A DNA stretch of 64,000 nucleotides from NCBI GenBank assembly GCA_900545515.1, contig UQZA01000005.1:1-64000 (forward strand), read 5' to 3'. This DNA is from an uncultured Eubacteriales bacterium. GTDB lineage: Bacteria > Bacillota > Clostridia > Oscillospirales > Oscillospiraceae. A program made the position numbers and the translations under genes. Every line of letters begins with the position of its first letter. Positions within the stretch are counted from its first letter, which is position 1. A model generated the notes under the pieces. It was not told the origin of the DNA. It worked only from the letters and a program-made list of their open reading frames with translations, and searched no databases. This document shows positions 41,752 to 51,352 of the stretch, in pieces.

Positions 41752-43257
41752 ATGGCCCATTATTGCGCAGAACCGTCCCATACCTTCAGCGAATATCTGC
41801 TAATCCCCGGTTACACCAGCGAGGACTGCATCCCTGCCAACGTGTCCCTTCGGACCCCTTTGGTGAAATACCGGAAGGGCCAGGAGGAGCCTGCTATGAG
41901 TCTGAATATCCCCATGGTCTCAGCCATCATGCAGTCGGTTTCCAACGACACCATGGCCATTGCCCTGGCCCGGGAGGGCGGCCTCTCCTTTATCTATTGC
42001 TCCCAGTCCATTGAGAATGAGGCCGCCATGGTGGCCCGGGTGAAGGCCTTTAAGGCCGGCTTCGTGGTCTCCGCCTCCAATCTGACCCCGGAGGCCACCT
42101 TGCAGGACGTATTGAATCTGAAAGCCCAAAACGGCTTCTCCACCGTAGCCGTCACCGATGACGGCACCGCCACCGGCAAGCTGCTGGGCATTGTCACCAG
42201 CCGGGATTACCGGATCTCCCGGATGGACCCCAGTGAGAAGGTCTCCTCCTTCATGACCCCCCGGGAAAAGCTGGTGACCGCCCCGGCCGAAACCATCTTA
42301 AAAGAGGCCAACGACATCATCTGGGCCAATAAGCTGAACTCCCTGCCCATTGTGGACGCCAATGGCCACCTCCTGTACTTCGTCTTCCGGAAGGACTACT
42401 CCTCCCACAAGGACAACCCCCTGGAGCTCCTGGACAGCCACAAGCGGTATCTGGTAGGCGCTGGCATCAACTCCCGGGACTATGCCCAGCGGGTGCCCGC
42501 CTTGGTGGAGGCCGGGGCCGATGTACTGTGCATTGACTCCTCCGAGGGCTTTACCTGCTGGCAGAAAAAAACCATCGACTGGATTCGCAGCCAGTACGGC
42601 GACGCCGTGAAAGTCGGCGCCGGTAATGTGGTGGACCGGGAGGGCTTCCTGTTCCTGGCCGAAGCCGGAGCTGACTTTGTCAAGGTGGGCATCGGCGGCG
42701 GCTCCATCTGCATCACCCGGGAGACCAAGGGCATCGGACGGGGACAAGCTACCGCCCTCATTGAAGTCGCCGCTGCTCGGGATGAATACTTTGAGAAGAC
42801 CGGCATCTACGTGCCCATCTGCTCTGACGGCGGCATTGTCCATGACTACCACATGACCCTGGCGCTGGCCATGGGTGCGGACTTCCTCATGCTGGGCCGG
42901 TATTTTGCCCGGTTTGACGAGAGCCCCACCAACAAGCTTATGATCAACGGCTCCTACGTGAAGGAATACTGGGGTGAAGGCTCCAACCGGGCCCGGAACT
43001 GGCAGCGCTATGACTTGGGTGGTGCCTCCAAGCTGAGCTTCGAGGAAGGCGTAGACTCCTATGTCACTTATGCCGGCCCCCTCCACGACAACGTAGAGGC
43101 CAGTCTCTACAAGGTCAAGAGCACCATGTGCAACTGCGGCGTCACCACCATTCCGGATCTCCAGCGGGACGCCAAACTGACCCTGGTCTCCGCCACCTCC
43201 ATTGTGGAGGGCGGCTACCACGACGTCCAGCTCCGCTCTACCAGCTCCAAAGTATAA
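41752..43257 (+). CDS. guaB: IMP dehydrogenase
   Basis: A 501-residue TIM-barrel enzyme that oxidises IMP to XMP in guanine nucleotide synthesis. The barrel is interrupted by a CBS pair (about 95-215; TVAVTDDG..GIVTSRDYR, SFMTPREKLVTAPAETILKEA). The active-site loop GGGSICITRETKGIGRGQ holds catalytic Cys320, where the common form is GPGSICTTR. The substrate site SDGGIVHDYHMTLALAMGADFLMLG is present. A GGAGG site precedes the ATG. It ends at a strong terminator. Confidence 0.94.
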   Translation: MAHYCAEPSHTFSEYLLIPGYTSEDCIPANVSLRTPLVKYRKGQEEPAMSLNIPMVSAIMQSVSNDTMAIALAREGGLSFIYCSQSIENEAAMVARVKAFKAGFVVSASNLTPEATLQDVLNLKAQNGFSTVAVTDDGTATGKLLGIVTSRDYRISRMDPSEKVSSFMTPREKLVTAPAETILKEANDIIWANKLNSLPIVDANGHLLYFVFRKDYSSHKDNPLELLDSHKRYLVGAGINSRDYAQRVPALVEAGADVLCIDSSEGFTCWQKKTIDWIRSQYGDAVKVGAGNVVDREGFLFLAEAGADFVKVGIGGGSICITRETKGIGRGQATALIEVAAARDEYFEKTGIYVPICSDGGIVHDYHMTLALAMGADFLMLGRYFARFDESPTNKLMINGSYVKEYWGEGSNRARNWQRYDLGGASKLSFEEGVDSYVTYAGPLHDNVEASLYKVKSTMCNCGVTTIPDLQRDAKLTLVSATSIVEGGYHDVQLRSTSSKV

Positions 43258-43261
43258 CTGT

Positions 43262-43308
43262 ACGGGACTGCCTCCACCGGCCTAAAAAGCCTGAAGGCAG
43301 TCCCGTTT
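43262..43308 (+). terminator. Terminator after guaB
   Basis: ACGGGACTGCCT pairs with AGGCAGTCCCGT, with a smaller AGGC-type pairing in the loop, followed by TTCG. Confidence 0.85.
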
Positions 43309-43426
43309 CGTCTCTTTGTCACACGGTCTGTTTTTGGGGAAATGAAATGCAAGTCATGTTGTATTTTCTGCAAAATTTGCAATGAATTGCAAGCTTTTGC
43401 TGGCACAACACATTTCCCACACAAGA

Positions 43427-43470
43427 AGCTGCCTCCCTGGCTATGCCGGCCATCAGGAGGCAGCTCTTTT
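43427..43470. terminator. Terminator hairpin after the M56 peptidase gene
   Basis: AGCTGCCTCC pairs with GGAGGCAGCT around 19 bases. TTTTT follows on the plus strand and TTCTTGT on the minus strand, so it may act in both directions. It lies 26 nt past the stop of the M56 gene. Confidence 0.65.
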
Positions 43471-43490
43471 TGCCTGAAATTGAGAAAGTC

Positions 43491-45749
43491 TCAGAAGGTT
43501 TGCAGAGAAACCAGCTCATCAGGAAGAACTTCTGTCCCATCCTGCCGGGCGCGGAGGAAGGAAACCGTTCCGGTCGCCTCCCGGTACAGATACAGCCAGT
43601 ACCCTTCCTCCACCTGGTAGCCACCCAGGAGCCGTCCTTCAAGGCCACCCAGTGTCACCATCCGGTCCAGTTCCGCCGTATCCATGGCCCGGTCCGAGTA
43701 TTCCGCCACGGGTATGCCGTGATCTCCCTCCTGGTACTCCCAGGGAGCTTGGGCGCCGTCCCGCCTCAGATGCACACCGAGAACTGCGTGCTCCGTATCC
43801 TGCAGGAAGGTCTTTTCGTGGTCATAGGTGGCGCGGTACGTGACGGCAAAGGAAATCCGGCTGGCATAGTAGTCTCTCTCCGCCCAACCAGGCGTTGGCG
43901 CGCCGGACATCTCGCTGCGGATATTCCAGTCTGTCAGCATGGGGTCAAAGGCAATGCGCTCCACCTCGAAGGTCAGCACCCCGGTTTCCTGGGCAAATCC
44001 CGCTACGATGGACTCTACCAGCTCCCTGGCATCAGCTAACTCCTCTGCTGTAAAGGGATAAACAGAGATTTGATCTTGCCCACGGCGCACCTGGAAATCA
44101 GCGGGAAGCGCTTCCGTAGCGATTTCGGGCTCTGTCCAAACCGCTTCCGAAGGTGTGACCTCCGGTACCGGCCCATGGGGCAGATTGGAGACAAACTGGT
44201 AGCTGCCCTCTGCCGGGCGAAGTGTCAAAGTCCACAGCATATGGGCGTCCTGGGCCATAGGGAAGCGGTACCGGAGCTGCACCGTGCCATCCTCTTGCCG
44301 CAGGCCGGACTCCAATTCCGGACAGGTGAACAGGAGGGCATCCCCATGCACCAGATAATAGCAGCCCGTAGACTCCAAATAGTACCCCTCACGGTCAAGG
44401 TCTGAGGGAAGCTGCTCCAAGCCCAGACCGGTATACTTCTGCAGCAGCCCATCCATCTGCGCCGGGTCCAGCTTCACCACAGAGGACTGGGGATCTGCCC
44501 CCAGGGCTATCAGCTGGTCCAGCTCCCTTTGGTCCATCTGGTATGTGCCGCTGCTGCCATCATAGAACAGGACGCTCAAGTCCAGCTCTTCCGGGCAGCT
44601 GAAGCTTTGACAGAGGAAATGGTTGGCAAATCCCTGCTCAAAGGGGGGCATCCCGTCTGCCACGGGCGTTTCCGGTCCGTAGAAGAAGGAATTGCGGAAC
44701 CAATTTAGCTCCTCCTGGGTCAGCTCTGTCTCCTCACCGGCCGCTTCCACCGGCCCGGCAAACAGGATCATGCCCAAGATCAGGCTGAGGACCAGCGCCG
44801 CCACCGTGACGGCAGCCAGAGGCTTCTTATACCGCAGCACCTTGGTGATCCGATCCTTGGTGGTATTTTCGCTGAATGCAATGGGATTGGGGACCACCAG
44901 ATGCTGCTTCTTGGCCAAGGCCAAGAGAGATTCGCTGTAGTCCGCGCGGACGCTGGGACCCAAAGCCTTCAGAACCCGCTCATCACAGGCCATCTCCAAA
45001 TCCTGCTGGAACTGCCGGTACAGCAGCCAAACCACAGGATTAAACCAGTGGACGGACAGCACCACATAGGACATCAGCTTCCAAATGTGATCTCTGTGCT
45101 GCAAATGGGCCCGCTCGTGGGCGATGGTGTGACGCTGCTGCATCTCCGTAAGGCCTACAGGCAGGTAGATCCGGGGGTGCAGAAAACCCACTACGCAGGG
45201 AGACGGGATGGTGTCCACCTCATAGATTTCATCGGACAGCCGCATGGCAAACTGCAGCCGCCTCCGAAACAGGAAGTAAGAGCCAAAGCCCCACAGAACC
45301 AGCGCTCCGGCCCCCACTGCCCAAAGCACAGTGAGTGCCGGGCCCCAGGCTTGTTCCGCCGTCTGGGCCGGGGTGATGTCCCCGGATTTTGCCTCATAAT
45401 AATAGGCAGTTACTTGCTGCCCTTCCGAGGTCATGACCGTTTGCACCGGCGCACCGGCAGCCAAAGCCCGGTCATACTCCGGCGTCCCCTGAACTGCAGT
45501 CTGGTAGTTGCCGGTGTAGCTGCTCTTGAAGTCGATCCGGGGCGGCTGGGGCGCTGCGTTCATCACACTGAGGCTGGAGCTGAGAGCCACCGGACACAGC
45601 AGCCGCAAGGCGGCTATGGCCCAGAGCATCAGGGCCACACCCTTGGGCGCCCGGAGGTGGTTCAGCGCCCGGCTCACTGCCAAAGCCGCCAGCCCCACCA
45701 GAGCCCCGTAAAGGCTCATGCGCAGAATTGTATCCAGAATTCCCGTCAT
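43491..45749 (-). CDS. M56 family (BlaR1/MecR1-like) membrane metallopeptidase
   Basis: A 752-residue protein. Residues 1-325 are the BlaR1-type sensor-protease: four transmembrane helices and the zinc motif HERAH (211-215) within RHTIAHERAHLQHRD, with ACDERVL further on. A helix near 315-335 ends this part. The remaining ~420 residues form an extracytoplasmic region without the penicillin-binding serine motif of BlaR1, so the signal is probably not a beta-lactam (inference). It begins one base after the BlaI-type repressor gene; in such pairs the peptidase cleaves or triggers loss of the repressor. Confidence 0.9.
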   Translation of the reverse strand: MTGILDTILRMSLYGALVGLAALAVSRALNHLRAPKGVALMLWAIAALRLLCPVALSSSLSVMNAAPQPPRIDFKSSYTGNYQTAVQGTPEYDRALAAGAPVQTVMTSEGQQVTAYYYEAKSGDITPAQTAEQAWGPALTVLWAVGAGALVLWGFGSYFLFRRRLQFAMRLSDEIYEVDTIPSPCVVGFLHPRIYLPVGLTEMQQRHTIAHERAHLQHRDHIWKLMSYVVLSVHWFNPVVWLLYRQFQQDLEMACDERVLKALGPSVRADYSESLLALAKKQHLVVPNPIAFSENTTKDRITKVLRYKKPLAAVTVAALVLSLILGMILFAGPVEAAGEETELTQEELNWFRNSFFYGPETPVADGMPPFEQGFANHFLCQSFSCPEELDLSVLFYDGSSGTYQMDQRELDQLIALGADPQSSVVKLDPAQMDGLLQKYTGLGLEQLPSDLDREGYYLESTGCYYLVHGDALLFTCPELESGLRQEDGTVQLRYRFPMAQDAHMLWTLTLRPAEGSYQFVSNLPHGPVPEVTPSEAVWTEPEIATEALPADFQVRRGQDQISVYPFTAEELADARELVESIVAGFAQETGVLTFEVERIAFDPMLTDWNIRSEMSGAPTPGWAERDYYASRISFAVTYRATYDHEKTFLQDTEHAVLGVHLRRDGAQAPWEYQEGDHGIPVAEYSDRAMDTAELDRMVTLGGLEGRLLGGYQVEEGYWLYLYREATGTVSFLRARQDGTEVLPDELVSLQTF

Positions 45750-45750
45750 A

Positions 45751-46119
45751 TCAGCTCTCTCCCTTCCTGCTTTCGTCTATCAGACGTTGGATGGCGTCCA
45801 CCTCCTGCTTGGACAGGCGGCGATTCCGCGTAAAGGTGGCAATCAACGCAGGCAACGAGCCACCGAAGGTCTCCTCCACAAACCGCTCGCTGCGGGCTGC
45901 CTGGAACTCCGACCGCGTAACCAGAACGGTAACAAGACCATCCTGCAGCTGGAACAGCCCCCGGACGCACAGACGCTTCAGCATGGTATACGTAGTGGTC
46001 CGCTTCCAGCCAAAGGCCGCGTCGCACCGCTTGATCAGCTCCCCAGTGGTAATGGGGGCGGCCTCCCAAATCATCTCTGCAAACCGGGTCTCCATGGTAC
46101 CCAACACATATTCCTCCAT
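45751..46119 (-). CDS. BlaI/MecI/CopY-type repressor
   Basis: A 122-residue winged-helix repressor: ITTGELIKRCDAAFGWKRTTTYTMLKRLCVRGLF is the DNA-binding unit, and the C-terminal helix region forms the dimer. ATG at 46119 has GGAGGAG upstream. It lies directly upstream of the M56 gene and downstream of overlapping palindromes in its promoter, so self-repression relieved by the peptidase is expected. Confidence 0.92.
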   Translation of the reverse strand: MEEYVLGTMETRFAEMIWEAAPITTGELIKRCDAAFGWKRTTTYTMLKRLCVRGLFQLQDGLVTVLVTRSEFQAARSERFVEETFGGSLPALIATFTRNRRLSKQEVDAIQRLIDESRKGES

Positions 46120-46160
46120 AAGTAGCTCTCCTCCTTTTGGCCTTATCTGTCTACCTCTAT

Positions 46161-46200
46161 TAGACACCTACAGTCTAACACAGTTAGACAGCCTTGTCAA
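46161..46200 (-). promoter_or_regulatory. Promoter with two overlapping BlaI-type operators
   Basis: Minus-strand TTGACA (46195-46200), 17 bp, TAGACT (46172-46177). GTCTAAC-TGT-GTTAGAC (46173-46189) is a perfect palindrome in the spacer and -10, and TAGAC-tgtaggt-GTCTA (46161-46177) covers the -10 and start site. Both have the GTCTA half-sites typical of BlaI-like repressors. Confidence 0.85.
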
Positions 46201-46258
46201 TAGAAATCTGGAAATTTTTTCTTTACTACACCTGTTCAAAATTCCGCTACCAAGGGGC

Positions 46259-46287
46259 TTCCATTTTGGAAAAATGCGGTATATAAT
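46259..46287 (+). promoter_or_regulatory. Promoter of galK-galT
   Basis: TTCCAT, 17 bp, TATAAT, about 45 nt before the galK start. The -35 overlaps a small TTCC/GGAA inverted repeat. Confidence 0.55.
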
Positions 46288-46331
46288 AGGAGGAAATTTC
46301 CGGGCATTCGTTGCCCTCAGGAGGTAATTCC

Positions 46332-47552
46332 ATGACGACTGAAATGCATCCACTGACTTTAGCCCCTGCCCGCCGGGCAGAGCTGGTCTCTGGCTTCCAG
46401 GCAGCCTTTTCCGCCCGGCCGGACCGGTTTTTCTCCGCTCCCGGGCGAACGGAAATTGGCGGCAACCATACCGACCACCAGCGAGGCCGTGTCCTGGCCG
46501 CTGCCGTCAACCTGGATACCGTGGCTGCCGTTCGGACCAATGGATCGCGCCAAATTCGTATACAGTCTGCAGGATATCCCCTGTGCACAGTGGATCTGGA
46601 CCGGCTGGAGCCAGACCCCAGGGAGATCAACACCACCGCCGCTCTCGTCCGGGGCGTTGCCGCCCGTTTTGTCCAACTGGGTTGCCCGGTAGCCGGGTTT
46701 GATGCCTATGTCACCTCCACGGTGCTGCCTGGCTCTGGCCTGTCCTCCTCCGCTGCCTTCGAAGTGCTCCTGGGTACCGTCCTCAACTGCCTCTTCTTTG
46801 AGAGGAAGCTCACCGCTCCGGAAATCGCCATGGCAGGGCAGTATGGGGAGAATGTATTTTTCGGAAAGCCCAGCGGCCTCATGGACCAGATGGCCTGCGC
46901 CGTGGGGAACCTGGTGGCCATTGACTTCCTGGACCCGGGTAAACCGGCCATTCACCCAGTGGCTTTTGACTTCGCTGCCTGTGGCCACGCTCTGTGCATT
47001 GTGGATTCCCGGGCCAGCCACGCTGACCTCACCGACGAATATACCGCCATCACCCGCGAACTAAAAGCCCTGTGCAGCTACTTCGGCAAGGACGTGCTGA
47101 GCCAGGTGCCCGAATCGGAATTTTACGCTGCCATTCCCGCCTTACGCCCCCTGTATGGGGACCGGGCAGTTCTGCGGGCCGTTCACTTCTACCAGGAGGA
47201 TAAGCGGGTGCCCGAGCAGGTGGCCGCACTGGAGGCCGGAGATTTTGACCAGTTCTTACACCTGGTGAAGCAGTCCGGCTACTCCTCCTACATGTACCTG
47301 CAAAATATCATTCCCACAGGAGCCGTAGCCCACCAGGACATGGGCGTTGCTCTGGCCCTGTGCGAGCACTATTTGGCCGGCCGGGGTGCATACCGGGTTC
47401 ACGGCGGAGGCTTTGCCGGAACGGTTCAGGCCTTTGTACCCCTGGACCGGCTGGAGTCCTTCCAGTCCGGCATTGACGATGCCCTGGGGCAGGGTGCCTG
47501 TCATATCCTGTCCATCCGTCCCTGGGGTGGTGTGGAAATTCTGGAGGCTTGA
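46332..47552 (+). CDS. galK: Galactokinase
   Basis: A 406-residue GHMP kinase that makes galactose 1-phosphate. The galactokinase signature GRTEIGGNHTDHQ spans residues 38-50; the ATP loop LPGSGLSSSAAFE and the C-terminal GHMP motif VHGGGFAGTVQAF are present. ATG at 46332 follows GAGGT at 7 nt. It is followed by galT after 3 nt. It could use galactose released by the GH35 enzyme. Confidence 0.96.
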   Translation: MTTEMHPLTLAPARRAELVSGFQAAFSARPDRFFSAPGRTEIGGNHTDHQRGRVLAAAVNLDTVAAVRTNGSRQIRIQSAGYPLCTVDLDRLEPDPREINTTAALVRGVAARFVQLGCPVAGFDAYVTSTVLPGSGLSSSAAFEVLLGTVLNCLFFERKLTAPEIAMAGQYGENVFFGKPSGLMDQMACAVGNLVAIDFLDPGKPAIHPVAFDFAACGHALCIVDSRASHADLTDEYTAITRELKALCSYFGKDVLSQVPESEFYAAIPALRPLYGDRAVLRAVHFYQEDKRVPEQVAALEAGDFDQFLHLVKQSGYSSYMYLQNIIPTGAVAHQDMGVALALCEHYLAGRGAYRVHGGGFAGTVQAFVPLDRLESFQSGIDDALGQGACHILSIRPWGGVEILEA

Positions 47553-47555
47553 CAT

Positions 47556-49055
47556 ATGAAAATAGAAACATACATCGATGCGCTGATCTCCTATGCCACA
47601 ATGCGAGAACTGATCCGGCCAGAGGATCACGACGTTGCGGTCAACAAGCTTTTGGAAATTCTCCAGCTGGATGACTATACCCCTTCTGATGAGCAGCTGC
47701 CAGGGGAGCTGGAGGAAATTTTGATGGGCCTGCTGGACTACGCCTGTAGCCGGGGCCTGTGTCAGGACAATGTAACCGCTCGGGATCTCTTCGACACCAA
47801 GCTGATGGGTGCGCTCACCCCCTTTCCCCGGGAGGTTCATGCCGCCTTCCGGGCCCGGTACGCTCAGGACCCAGCGGCTGCCACCGACTGGTACTACCAG
47901 CTGTGTCAAAACACGGATTACATTCGCCGCTACCGGATTGCCAAGGACATGCGCTGGACCTACCGGAGCCCCTATGGAGACCTGGATGTCACCATCAACC
48001 TGTCAAAACCCGAAAAAGACCCCCGAGCCATTGCCGCCGCCAAACTGGCCCCTCAGAGCGGTTACCCCAAATGCGCCCTGTGCGCGGAAAATGCAGGCTA
48101 TGCCGGCCGGATGAATCACCCTGCCCGGCAGAATCACCGCCCCGTTCCCCTTCGGCTCCAGGGCGAGAATTGGTTTTTCCAGTATTCCCCCTATGTGTAT
48201 TATAACGAGCACTGCATCGTCTTCAACGCCCGGCACACCCCCATGGTGATTGACCGCTCCGCCTTTGCCAAGCTCCTGGAATTCGTGGAGCAGTTCCCCC
48301 ATTACTTCCTGGGCAGCAACGCAGACCTGCCCATTGTAGGCGGCTCTATCCTCAGCCACGAGCATTTCCAGGGTGGCCGGTACGAATTTGCTATGGCCAA
48401 GGCCCCCATGGAGCGGCGCCTGTCCTTCCCGGACTTCCCCCAGGTGGCAGCTGGCATTGTCAAATGGCCCATGTCCGTCCTGCGCCTGCAAAGCGCCGAG
48501 CCGGAACCGCTCATTGCATTGGCCGACCGGATTCTCGCCGCTTGGCGAGGCTATACCGACGAGAAGGCCTTCCTCTTTGCCGAAACGGACGGAGAGCCCC
48601 ACAACGCCATCACCCCCATTGCCCGCAAACGGGGGGAGCTTCTGGAGCTGGATCTGGTCTTGCGGAACAACATCACCACGGAGGAGTTTCCCCTGGGCGT
48701 GTTCCATCCCCACCCGGAGCTGCACCATATTAAAAAAGAGAACATCGGCCTCATCGAAGTCATGGGGCTGGCGGTGCTGCCCTCCCGGCTGAAGACAGAG
48801 CTGGCTGGCTTAGAGCAGGCCATTGTCAAGCGCCGGGACATCCGCACCGATGTCACCCTGGCAAAACACGCCGACTGGGTGGATGGTCTGAAACAGCAGT
48901 ACGTATTCACCCCCGCCACCACCAGGAAAATCCTCCTGCGGGAAACCGGCAAGGTCTTCTCCCGGGTCCTGGAGGATGCCGGTGTCTTCAAACGTACCCC
49001 AGAGGGCCAGGCAGCCTTCCTGCGCTTCCTGACCTCTGCCGGCGGTACACAGTAA
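47556..49055 (+). CDS. galT: UDP-glucose-hexose-1-phosphate uridylyltransferase, Firmicutes type
   Basis: A 499-residue GalT of the longer Gram-positive class (GalT class II), which exchanges galactose 1-phosphate with UDP-glucose. The active-site region SILSHEHFQGGRYEFAM carries His268 and His270. The C-terminal domain is typical of the class. GGAGG is 8 nt before the ATG. Operon with galK; no galE is in the window. Confidence 0.95.
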   Translation: MKIETYIDALISYATMRELIRPEDHDVAVNKLLEILQLDDYTPSDEQLPGELEEILMGLLDYACSRGLCQDNVTARDLFDTKLMGALTPFPREVHAAFRARYAQDPAAATDWYYQLCQNTDYIRRYRIAKDMRWTYRSPYGDLDVTINLSKPEKDPRAIAAAKLAPQSGYPKCALCAENAGYAGRMNHPARQNHRPVPLRLQGENWFFQYSPYVYYNEHCIVFNARHTPMVIDRSAFAKLLEFVEQFPHYFLGSNADLPIVGGSILSHEHFQGGRYEFAMAKAPMERRLSFPDFPQVAAGIVKWPMSVLRLQSAEPEPLIALADRILAAWRGYTDEKAFLFAETDGEPHNAITPIARKRGELLELDLVLRNNITTEEFPLGVFHPHPELHHIKKENIGLIEVMGLAVLPSRLKTELAGLEQAIVKRRDIRTDVTLAKHADWVDGLKQQYVFTPATTRKILLRETGKVFSRVLEDAGVFKRTPEGQAAFLRFLTSAGGTQ

Positions 49056-49094
49056 ACACGCAAACGCCTGCCAAGTAAAACGCCAAGCCAATCA

Positions 49095-49141
49095 CGGAGC
49101 CTGCATGGTATGGGGACAGTCCCCATGCCATGCAGGCTCCG
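49095..49141. terminator. Bidirectional terminator between galT and the convergent amidohydrolase
   Basis: CGGAGCCTGCATGG pairs with CCATGCAGGCTCCG, with a further GGGGA/TCCCC pairing inside, followed by GTCTTT on the plus strand. Confidence 0.8.
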
Positions 49142-49162
49142 TCTTTCGTCCCAAGGCATCGT

Positions 49163-50605
49163 TCAATACCGTCCAACCGGCGGTTTGACGTCCTCCGGCA
49201 GCGGGCACCGGTAACGCTCCCCATGTTGGGCCGCTCGCTCCCCCTCTGCCCGCTGCAGCAGGTCCGGCCGCTGCAGCAGGCGCAAGGCACTGAGCGTCAG
49301 CGCCTCGGCAGCTGTGCCCATCCCTTTCAGTCCAATGGGAGAGCAGGAAAATGCCGTATTCTGCCAGGAATGCCCCACATTCCCCAAGCAGGCTGTCGCC
49401 ACCGTGAGCATAACCGTTGGGACCGCACAGGCCGCGTCTCCCACATCGGTAGATCCGGAGACACATCCGCACTCCTTGGCGTCAAAGGGGTGAACTCTGC
49501 TGTCCAGCGGCTGCCGCTCCCAATTCGCCAGCTCCTCCCCTGTGAGAAACGGCTCCAAGGCTCTGGCCATTTCCCGGCGGGTCGGTTCCGGGTATGTCTG
49601 CAAAAATTGCGCCGCCAGCCGGTAGTCCGCTTCCGTCCATACCGGCGCTCCAATTTCCCAGAGGCATTGGTCCACCACCTCCGCCAGCGTCCTGTTGGGT
49701 ACGTAATCAGAAAACGCCATGGTGATCTCCCAACGCATCTGGGTCTGTGTCATCAGCGCCGCACCCTGGGCAACGTTCACCACACGCTCAAACAGCTCCT
49801 GCACCTGGTCCACAGTTGGAGCCCGTACCTCGTATTTGATCACAGCGTGAGCCGGTACCACATTGGGCGCCGTACCCCCGGCATCGGCGTAGGCGTAGTG
49901 AACCCGCGCCTCATCCGGCATATGCTCCCGCAAATAATTGACCCCCACATTCATCAGCTCCGCTGCATCCAGGGCCGAGCGTCCCAAATGGGGCGCGCCA
50001 CCGGCATGGGCCGCCACGCCGTCAAAGGTAAAGTTGCCCCCCATAATGGCCACATTTCTCTTGGCCGGCACCTGATTCCATGTGCCCGGATGCCAGGTCA
50101 GGGCAAAGTCTATGCCGTCAAAGCACCCTGCTCTGGCCATAAACTGTTTGGAGCCGGCGCCTTCCTCCGCCGGGCAGCCGAAGAAAACCACACTGCCGTC
50201 CAATCCCTCCTGAACCAGGCAATCCCGAATGGCCATAGCAGCGGCAAAGCAGCCTGCGCCCAAAAGATTGTGCCCACAGCCGTGGCCCGCTCCCCCTGGC
50301 GTCACAGCCTCCCGCTCCGGCCAGGCCGCCCGCTGGCTCAGACCATCCAGGGCATCAAACTCCGCCAGCAGTCCCACCACCGGCGTTCCGGTTCCGTTGC
50401 GGAACACGGCGGTAAAGCAAGTGGGGATACCTGCCACATGAGTTTCAACGGAAAATCCCTCCCGCTCCAGAGCCCCGCAAAGCGCTGCGGCGGATTTCGT
50501 CTCACAGTAGGGGAGCTCCGCATAGGACCAGATATCCCGGGCCAGAGCTTCTGCCGTCGCCTTCCAACGGCCCACAGCCTGCCTGGCCATTTCTACGTCT
50601 GTCAT
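49163..50605 (-). CDS. abgB: AbgB-like M20 family amidohydrolase
   Basis: A 480-residue M20D-type metalloenzyme closely resembling the B subunit of p-aminobenzoyl-glutamate hydrolase by eye: GHGCGHNLLGA (metal ligands), CPAEEG, LTWHP, HLGRSALDAAELM, GSTDVGDAA and a matching C-terminal RYRCPLPEDVKPP. E. coli uses AbgA plus AbgB; only a B-like gene is seen here. GGAGG lies 8 nt before the ATG. It is the last gene of an amino-acid-type ABC operon, so the imported compound is likely an N-acylated amino acid or dipeptide (inference). Confidence 0.88.
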   Translation of the reverse strand: MTDVEMARQAVGRWKATAEALARDIWSYAELPYCETKSAAALCGALEREGFSVETHVAGIPTCFTAVFRNGTGTPVVGLLAEFDALDGLSQRAAWPEREAVTPGGAGHGCGHNLLGAGCFAAAMAIRDCLVQEGLDGSVVFFGCPAEEGAGSKQFMARAGCFDGIDFALTWHPGTWNQVPAKRNVAIMGGNFTFDGVAAHAGGAPHLGRSALDAAELMNVGVNYLREHMPDEARVHYAYADAGGTAPNVVPAHAVIKYEVRAPTVDQVQELFERVVNVAQGAALMTQTQMRWEITMAFSDYVPNRTLAEVVDQCLWEIGAPVWTEADYRLAAQFLQTYPEPTRREMARALEPFLTGEELANWERQPLDSRVHPFDAKECGCVSGSTDVGDAACAVPTVMLTVATACLGNVGHSWQNTAFSCSPIGLKGMGTAAEALTLSALRLLQRPDLLQRAEGERAAQHGERYRCPLPEDVKPPVGRY

Positions 50606-50617
50606 AAATCTTCCTCC

Positions 50618-51352
50618 CTATAAGACCTTGCTGAAAAATGCAGCCGTCCGTTGATTTTTGGGGGCAGCAAACACCTCTTCCGGCGTTCCCTCTTCCTGGA
50701 CCGTTCCGCCGTCCAAAAACACCACCCGGTCCGACAGTCTGCGGGCAAATGCCATCTCGTGGGTCACAAGCACAATGGTCATCCCGCCTTTTGCCAAGTC
50801 TTCCATGACATGCAGCACTTCCTTTACCATTTCCGGATCCAAGGCGGAGGTGGGTTCGTCAAACAGCATGACCTCCGGTTCCATGGCCATAGCCCGGACA
50901 ATGGCCAGCCTCTGCTTTTGGCCCCCGGACAGCTTGCGGGGATATTCCCCCGCTTTTTCTGCAAGACCAACCCGCCTCAGCAACGCCATAGCCTCTCGCT
51001 CCGCCCGGTCCTTGGGAACCTTTTTTTCCAAAATGGGCGCCAGCGTAATGTTCTCCAACACAGCCATGTTGGGAAATACATTAAAATTTTGAAAAATCAT
51101 TCCGATTTTTTGTCGATACCGGCAAATCTCCAACCTTTTACCTTGGATTTCCTGTTGGTGAAAAAAGACTTTACCGGAGGTGGGGCGCTCCAGCCAGTTG
51201 AGACACCGCAGAAACGTGCTTTTCCCACTGCCCGACGGCCCGATGACCGACACGATTTCCTGGCGGAAAACGGAAATCGACACGCCCCGAAGAACCTCCA
51301 GGCTTCCAAAGCGTTTACACAGGCCCTCCGTACGCAGAATCTCCTCAGCCAT
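50618..51352 (-). CDS. Polar amino acid ABC transporter ATP-binding protein (GlnQ type)
   Basis: A 244-residue ATPase: Walker A GPSGSGKS (38-45), signature LSGGQKQR, Walker B VMLFDEPTSALDPE. Its start overlaps the permease stop by 8 nt. Part of an operon with the binding protein, permease and amidohydrolase. Confidence 0.95.
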   Translation of the reverse strand: MAEEILRTEGLCKRFGSLEVLRGVSISVFRQEIVSVIGPSGSGKSTFLRCLNWLERPTSGKVFFHQQEIQGKRLEICRYRQKIGMIFQNFNVFPNMAVLENITLAPILEKKVPKDRAEREAMALLRRVGLAEKAGEYPRKLSGGQKQRLAIVRAMAMEPEVMLFDEPTSALDPEMVKEVLHVMEDLAKGGMTIVLVTHEMAFARRLSDRVVFLDGGTVQEEGTPEEVFAAPKNQRTAAFFSKVL

